DNA from: a virus
Virus record (IMG/VR): IMGVR_UViG_3300032205_000009
Coordinates: 1 to 41,238 of that record
Strand: one strand, 5' to 3'
Length of the DNA: 41,238 nt
The notes beneath the pieces are model-generated. The model made no database searches and was not told the DNA's origin. It saw only the letters and a list, made by a program, of their open reading frames with translations. A program made the translations under genes and the position numbers. Shown one piece after another: positions 36,782 to 41,238 of the stretch (position 1 is the first letter of the stretch; every line of letters begins with the position of its first letter).

Positions 36782-37086
36782 GCCTCTGGCAGAAGATTGC
36801 GCTGGGCGGCTCGCTCGTCCTCGCCGCCTCGGCCGGCGTCTTCGCCTCGATCGCGTTCTCGGCCGGCACGGCGCAGACGCCGTCGAAGACCGTAACGATC
36901 ACCCTGACGAACGGCGCGACAGGACCAGCAGGGCCGCAAGGCCCGCCGGGGGAGCGCGGCCCTGCTGGGGCAACCGGCCCGTCCGGCGTGAGTGACTGTC
37001 CGGCCGGCTCGACCTTCGGGAAGCTGGTGATCATCGTGCAGGGGAAGGGGCCGGTCAGCATCCTGACCTGCATCGTGGACGAATGA
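36778..37086 (+). CDS. Membrane-anchored collagen-like protein (102 aa)
   Basis: N-terminal signal anchor (LGGSLVLAASAGVFASIAFS), then a GXY segment (GATGPAGPQGPPGERGPAG) and a small domain with two Cys (SDCPAGSTFG...LTCIVDE). Collagen-like repeats trimerise phage fibres; here one is tethered to a membrane segment within the lysis cassette, which is unusual. ATG overlaps the previous stop (ATGA). Confidence 0.7.
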   Translation: MSLWQKIALGGSLVLAASAGVFASIAFSAGTAQTPSKTVTITLTNGATGPAGPQGPPGERGPAGATGPSGVSDCPAGSTFGKLVIIVQGKGPVSILTCIVDE

Positions 37087-37310
37087 TCGCGTTCTCGACC
37101 TCGGAGACGATCACCTTCTCGGTCGTCGGCTTCTTCGTCCTGATCGCGCTGCTTATCTTCGTCCGCCTGCTGATGCGCCGCACACCACCGACCTGGCATC
37201 TGTACCGGATCGGCTTCTTCATCGAGCGCGACCCGGAGCCCGTCTGGCCTGCACGCGACACGAAGGTGATCGAGCCCGGTATCTCCGAGTCGGACACCTG
37301 GCACAAGTAG
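37083..37310 (+). CDS. Membrane protein of the lysis region (75 aa)
   Basis: Single transmembrane helix (ITFSVVGFFVLIALLIFVRL) and a soluble tail (TWHLYRIGFFIERDPEPVWP). ATG overlaps the previous stop. Holin partner or spanin-like role possible. It ends in TAG and the same frame stays open for 28 more codons. Confidence 0.65.
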   Translation: MIAFSTSETITFSVVGFFVLIALLIFVRLLMRRTPPTWHLYRIGFFIERDPEPVWPARDTKVIEPGISESDTWHK

Positions 37311-37316
37311 CTCGTC

Positions 37317-37397
37317 CTGAGCGACCAGCAGCGCATCGTTTTGCTCGGGCTGGTGCTCGGGCTGTTCTTCTACGCCCGCTTCGTCGGCTGGATCTGA
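37317..37397 (+). CDS. Membrane microprotein, CTG start or readthrough (26 aa)
   Basis: Reads SDQQRIVLLGLVLGLFFYAR then FVGWI, a transmembrane peptide. No ATG, GTG or TTG is at its natural start; CTG-AGC-GAC gives Met-Ser-Asp, as at 19924. It is in frame with the preceding gene, so TAG readthrough would fuse both. A TTG eight codons in is a short alternative. Confidence 0.45.
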   Translation: MSDQQRIVLLGLVLGLFFYARFVGWI

Positions 37398-37406
37398 GAG
37401 GAGCCC

Positions 37407-38054
37407 ATGACCAAGAAGCAAATGAGCGACCAGATCCAGTTCTGGCTGGGCCTGCAATCGATCGCCCCGTACGACGAGACGGCGATGATCGCCGACCTGC
37501 TCTACCAGGGGACGATCGACCTGCTCGCGCGCACGCGCTGCGTGGTGCGCTGCTGCCATCTAAACACGGTGGCAGACGTCAGCGAGTACCTGCTCGACCA
37601 CTCGATCCTCGCCCTGGTCGACATCGAGGACGGCGCGATGCGACGTACGCGTCGCGACGTGATGCCGGCGAACACGTTCACGCTGATCCGCGCCGACGTG
37701 CTGCGCTTGAACCCGGCCCCCGCCGAGGACGGCGAGCTCGACGTCTGGGCGGTGATGCGTCCGCAGAGGATGACGGCCGACGCCGACTCGCCCGGTGACG
37801 AGCTCTTCGGCGCGATCCCCGACGAATACCACGACGCGATCGTCACTTACGGGCTCTGGAAGGCAGCCGACTACACCGACGACCAGCGCTCCGGCGACGG
37901 CGAGCGCTACCGGACCCTCTACGAGGGCCAGGACGGCCGTGGCGGCAGGCTGCAACAGATCCGCCAGCTGGTGAACAAGCGCGGCACGGCGCGCGCCGCC
38001 GACCGCCGCGTCAACCTGCGCCTGTCGCGCAAGCGCGGCGTCTGGGTGGGCTGA
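37407..38054 (+). CDS. Head-tail connector/adaptor protein (215 aa)
   Basis: Helical protein with an N-terminal QMSDQIQFWLGLQ, IADLLYQGTIDLLARTR, and the C-terminal IPDEYHDAIVTYGLWKAADY then RGGRLQQIRQLVNKRG. This arrangement is typical of adaptor proteins that bridge portal and nozzle (P22 gp4-like in role, tail-tube A in T7). GAGAGGAGCCC precedes the ATG. It ends directly before the nozzle-like gene. Confidence 0.75.
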   Translation: MTKKQMSDQIQFWLGLQSIAPYDETAMIADLLYQGTIDLLARTRCVVRCCHLNTVADVSEYLLDHSILALVDIEDGAMRRTRRDVMPANTFTLIRADVLRLNPAPAEDGELDVWAVMRPQRMTADADSPGDELFGAIPDEYHDAIVTYGLWKAADYTDDQRSGDGERYRTLYEGQDGRGGRLQQIRQLVNKRGTARAADRRVNLRLSRKRGVWVG

Positions 38055-39536
38055 ATGGGGGCGCCGAACTCGCTGCTCGGCACGGCGCGCTCGTTCGCCA
38101 GAGACTTCCCGCGCGACCAGATGCCTGCCGGCTACCTGTGGGACGTCACCGACTACGTGCCGACGATCGTCGATGCGCCCTTGACCGGTCGTGGCGGCTG
38201 GCGCTGGGGCTCGACGGCGCTGAGCGCGGACGCCCAGGGCGGGATCCTCGCCACCTTCTCGGAGGGCGACAAGCTGCTGGTGCACACCTGGAACAACCGC
38301 TGGATGGAGGTCGACCAGACCGACCCGTACACGGCGCACGACCACGGGCCTGCGCGCATGGGGTTGCAGAACCCGGTGCAGCTGCAGGACACGGTGGTGC
38401 ACATGGACGGCACGGGCGCCGACGTGCCGCAACTGCTGACGAACGTCCCCGGCTACGGAATCGCGACCGGCGACGCGCACCCGTCGGCGTACAAGGGCCG
38501 CTACGCCACCGTCTACAAGTCGCGGCTCGTCACGGGCGGCGCGCTCGGGGAGCTCGACGCTGTCCGCTTCACCGTCCCCGGCAACAACAATCTGCCGAAC
38601 GACGAGGCCTACGACGACAACTCGTTCATCCGCACCAGCAAAGAGGTGACCGGGCTGGCGGCTCTGCGCTCGGTGCTGATCGTCTTCCACAAGGGCTCGG
38701 TGGAACGGATCCGCGGCTCCATTCCGCCCTACAGCCCCGAGGGGAAGGGCGACATGTTCGTGGAGTCGCTCTTCGACCGCGCCGGCTGCCCCGACGCGAA
38801 GTCGATCGCCTACTGGAACGACAACGTGATCTTCGCCGACGAGCACGGCGTGCACATGACCGACGGGGCGACGGTGCGCAACCTCGTCTCCCAGGGCGGC
38901 ATCCTCACCTACTGGCGCCCCCTGTACGAGCACAAGCAGCAGATCGCTGCCTGCACCTTCCTCGACTACTACCTGGTCACGGTCAAGCGTGACGACGGTC
39001 TGGTTGTCACGCTGCTCTGCGACCTGACGCGCCGGCAGTGGTTCCGCTTCACGAACATCAACGCCTACTGCTACATCACCTCGTCGGGCGCTTCGAGCAT
39101 GGAGCGGGTCTGGGCGGGGATGATCGGGACGGGGCGTCTCGCGCGGCTGGGCCCCTGTTTCTTCCCCGACCTGGAGGTTGCCCCGCTCCTCGACGACGAC
39201 GGTACTGCGGTGCTGCCGGCGTTCGAGACGCCCTGGTTCCGGCTCGGCCAGGAGGGCCGCAAACGTGTTCGTTTCGGCTACCTCTCCTACGACGCGCGCC
39301 TGCCGAGCCTGACGACCCCGGTGCTCGACTTCGGCTACCTGCGCTCGCCGCAGCAGCACAGCTACACGTCGGTCGGTACCCTGCCGGCGACCTCCGAGTA
39401 CACCCGCTACCGGCTGCCGCTCGGGCAGTTCCCCTACGGCGTCGCCTTCCGCGTCGCACAGACACAGGCAACGAGCGCCCTGCGCGTCTTCGACCTCGGC
39501 GTCGAGCAGTGGCCGGCCGAACGGAGCCGACTGTGA
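38055..39536 (+). CDS. Tail nozzle / tubular protein B-like (493 aa)
   Basis: Beta-propeller-like repeats: VTDYVPTIVDAPLTGRGGWR, ILATFSEGDKLLVHTWNNRW, SRLVTGGALGELDAVRFTVP, NVIFADEHGVHMTDGATVRN. Length and position after the connector match nozzle proteins of short-tailed phages, which close the tail and bind fibres. ATG follows the previous stop without a gap. Confidence 0.8.
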   Translation: MGAPNSLLGTARSFARDFPRDQMPAGYLWDVTDYVPTIVDAPLTGRGGWRWGSTALSADAQGGILATFSEGDKLLVHTWNNRWMEVDQTDPYTAHDHGPARMGLQNPVQLQDTVVHMDGTGADVPQLLTNVPGYGIATGDAHPSAYKGRYATVYKSRLVTGGALGELDAVRFTVPGNNNLPNDEAYDDNSFIRTSKEVTGLAALRSVLIVFHKGSVERIRGSIPPYSPEGKGDMFVESLFDRAGCPDAKSIAYWNDNVIFADEHGVHMTDGATVRNLVSQGGILTYWRPLYEHKQQIAACTFLDYYLVTVKRDDGLVVTLLCDLTRRQWFRFTNINAYCYITSSGASSMERVWAGMIGTGRLARLGPCFFPDLEVAPLLDDDGTAVLPAFETPWFRLGQEGRKRVRFGYLSYDARLPSLTTPVLDFGYLRSPQQHSYTSVGTLPATSEYTRYRLPLGQFPYGVAFRVAQTQATSALRVFDLGVEQWPAERSRL

Positions 39537-40138
39537 CGAGCTCCGCCGGCCGCAGGCGCGGCACCGACGACGACCGTCCGCTGAGCGAGACCGAGTACCA
39601 GCAGGTGCAGCGGCTCTTCGCCGACCCGTTCTCACTCCCGCTCCCCTTCAAGACCTGGCTGATCTCCTACCTGGAGACCTCCGACATGCTGCTGCCGCAG
39701 GGGTCGGTGCAGGGCCTGCAGATCGCGCTGAACGACGCATTGATCGCGACGAACGTTGTCGTCAGTGGCGAGGCCAGAGGCCTGCTGCTGGGAGCGTCCC
39801 TGCCGGACGTCCATCCGGGCCTGCCCGTCGCCGGCTTGCGGCTGGGGACGATCGTCCCGGCGATCACCGGCAGCGGCGCTCCGGGCGTGCCGGGTCCCCC
39901 AGGGCCTCCGGGTCCCCCAGGTCCCACGGGCCCCCCAGGCCCCGTTGTCACCTACACGCACACGCAGAGCGCACCTGCCGCCACCTGGACAGTGGCGCAC
40001 GGGCTCGGCCGTTTCCCGTCGGTGTCGGTGGTCGACTCGGGTAACAGCGTCCTGATCCCGAGCATCACTTACGACGACGCGAACCAGATCACCGTCACGT
40101 TCGGCGGCGCGACCACAGGGAAGGCCTTTTTGAACTGA
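39533..40138 (+). CDS. Tail fibre with collagen-like shaft (201 aa)
   Basis: N-terminal helical attachment region (PLSETEYQQVQRLFADPFSL), a collagen-like shaft (GAPGVPGPPGPPGPPGPTG and on) and a C-terminal fibre domain TWTVAHGLGRFPSVSVVDSG ending ANQITVTFGGATTGKAFLN, which I know from many tail fibres. GTG overlaps the preceding stop (GTGA). Likely trimeric and host-binding. Confidence 0.85.
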   Translation: MTSSAGRRRGTDDDRPLSETEYQQVQRLFADPFSLPLPFKTWLISYLETSDMLLPQGSVQGLQIALNDALIATNVVVSGEARGLLLGASLPDVHPGLPVAGLRLGTIVPAITGSGAPGVPGPPGPPGPPGPTGPPGPVVTYTHTQSAPAATWTVAHGLGRFPSVSVVDSGNSVLIPSITYDDANQITVTFGGATTGKAFLN

Positions 40139-41238
40139 TGCCGACGCTAGGGAACGCACTCAACTTCGCAAAGCTGGAGGCGCTCAACTTCCGGAGTCAT
40201 CAGCTAACGGCGCCTCCGACGTTGCCCGTCACGGGGCAGCTTTATTACAACACCACCCCCGGCGACAACACGCTCTACTGGTACGACGGCACCGGCTGGG
40301 TGTCCGCCCGCGGAGGCGGCGCGGGTGTTCCTGACGCCACTGCCAGCGTCAAAGGCATCATCCAACTTGCGGGCGATCTAGCCGGCACGGCGGCGAGTCC
40401 GCAGATCGCAGCCGGGGCGATCGTCGATGCCGACGTTGCGGCTGCGAACAAGGACGGCACCGCCGGCACCCCGTCGCTGCGCACGCTCGGCACCGGCTCG
40501 ACACAGGCTGCGGCAGGCAACGACTCTCGACTGACCGACGCCCGAGCTCCGACGGCCCATCACACGACGCACGAACCCGGTGGCTCCGACCCGCTGAACG
40601 TCGATGCCGCAGTCGGCACAGGCTCTCTGCGCACGCTGGGCGCGGGCGCGTTGCAAGCGATGCCGGGAAACCGCACGCTCGACGCGATTGCGGCTCCGGT
40701 CGCGGCGGTCTCTTTCAACAACCAGAGACAGACGGGCGTCGCCGATCCCGTGTCTGCCCAGGACAGCGCGACCAAGAACTACGTCGACAACAACATTCAG
40801 GGGCTTGACGCGAAGGCGTCGGTCAAGGCGGCGACGACGGCGAACGTGACGCTCGCGGGCGGCGCCCCGAACACGCTCGACGGGGTCACGTTGGCGGCGA
40901 ACGACCGGGTGCTCGTCAAGGACCAGACGGCGCCTGCGCAGAACGGCATCTACACGGTCACGACGCTCGGCACGGGGGCGAACGGCACCTGGACACGGGC
41001 GACGGACATGGACGCCTGGGCGGAGGTCCCGAGCGCTTACACCTGGATCGAGCAGGGCACGACGCAGGCCGACACGGGCTGGGTCTCGACCGCCGACGCT
41101 GGCGGCACGCTCGGCACGACCTCGATCACCTGGACGCAGTTCTCCGGGGCAGGGCAGATCATCAGCGGCGCGGGCCTGACGAAGACCGGCAACACGCTCG
41201 CCGTTGGAGCCGGGGCGGGGATCACCGTCAACGCCGAC
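40138..41238 (+). CDS. Tail fibre protein (N-terminal 367 aa, cut by the window end)
   Basis: N-terminal QLYYNTTPGDNTLYWYDGTG, then VKGIIQLAGDLAGTA, the repeat block AAAGNDSRLTDAR and HHTTHEPGGSDPLNVDA, and KNYVDNNIQGLDAKASVKAA with NDRVLVKDQTAPAQNGIYTV. All are standard shaft modules of phage fibres. TGATG join with the preceding fibre gene. No stop before the edge, so the receptor-binding tip is missing. Confidence 0.88.
   Translation, partial: MPTLGNALNFAKLEALNFRSHQLTAPPTLPVTGQLYYNTTPGDNTLYWYDGTGWVSARGGGAGVPDATASVKGIIQLAGDLAGTAASPQIAAGAIVDADVAAANKDGTAGTPSLRTLGTGSTQAAAGNDSRLTDARAPTAHHTTHEPGGSDPLNVDAAVGTGSLRTLGAGALQAMPGNRTLDAIAAPVAAVSFNNQRQTGVADPVSAQDSATKNYVDNNIQGLDAKASVKAATTANVTLAGGAPNTLDGVTLAANDRVLVKDQTAPAQNGIYTVTTLGTGANGTWTRATDMDAWAEVPSAYTWIEQGTTQADTGWVSTADAGGTLGTTSITWTQFSGAGQIISGAGLTKTGNTLAVGAGAGITVNAD

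Noticed and set aside
37560-39635. 691-aa open frame on the minus strand
   Set aside because: It is antisense to the connector and nozzle genes, is Arg/Val/Leu-rich as expected from the complement of G+C-rich coding DNA, and has no ribosome-binding site.
22715-41238. Search for a tape-measure gene with a programmed frameshift before it
   Set aside because: No long helical tape-measure frame and no overlapping pair with a slippery site were found, in keeping with a short-tailed phage.
1-41238. Joining the two window ends into a closed circle
   Set aside because: The fibre frame leaving at 41238 does not continue sensibly into base 1 and no terminal overlap is visible, so a piece is missing.

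Overview
The window looks like most of the genome of a temperate tailed phage of a high-G+C, probably actinobacterial, host. The virion genes suggest a short-tailed (podovirus-like) particle: a large terminase, a long portal, an acidic scaffold, an HK97-fold capsid protein, a connector/adaptor, a nozzle-like protein, collagen-type fibres and a very large internal or ejection protein. I see no tape-measure gene and no sheath. No host gene is visible. An apparently unsplit attP-like site lies beside the integrase, so the sequence seems to be the unintegrated form. The host assignment rests only on base composition, GTG/TTG start use and protein style.

Layout. 1-5764 (+): the end of the virion block, with a 1552-aa internal protein and a transglycosylase/peptidase. 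5765-6291: a promoter-terminator unit, an attP-like region with GGTCAC arm repeats around a serine-tRNA fragment, and a terminator for the leftward integrase operon. 6292-8077 (-): integrase and two zinc-ribbon microproteins. 8078-8581: a strand-skewed, G4-prone spacer. 8582-9241 (-): a conserved phage protein. 9556-13992 (-): a tightly overlapping recombination operon (XRE regulator, RecB/Cas4-like exonuclease, HNH nuclease, VRR-NUC nuclease). 13993-14435: a divergent control region. 14436-15812 (+): a PAS-HTH protein and a zinc-finger/HTH protein. 15860-19472 (-): a dozen small accessory genes, nine of them led by a repeated leader element. 19924-21170 (+): a zinc-binding, possibly small-terminase protein and a ribbon-helix-helix protein. 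21261-22526 (-): five small genes. 22715-41238 (+): packaging, capsid, connector, lysis and tail genes, interrupted by two short reverse-strand units at 24124-24318 and 35022-35386.

The rightward late genes run off the right edge inside a tail-fibre gene. The left edge starts inside the same kind of late block, so the map is probably circular with a missing piece between 41238 and 1. No DNA polymerase, primase or helicase is recognisable, so replication is presumably host-borne or encoded in the missing piece.

The least ordinary signal is the leader repeated through 16.3-19.5 kb. In transcript order it is a hairpin (often holding the previous gene's stop codon), then the block CCTCGGTCAATCCAAC, then a Shine-Dalgarno, then the start codon. 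It resembles in layout, but not in sequence, the start-associated sequences described in cluster K mycobacteriophages. Other points of interest are the attP built on the 5' rather than 3' half of a tRNA, a PAS-domain regulator facing an XRE regulator, candidate CTG starts, and a duplicated gene start flanking a tail-protein cassette.
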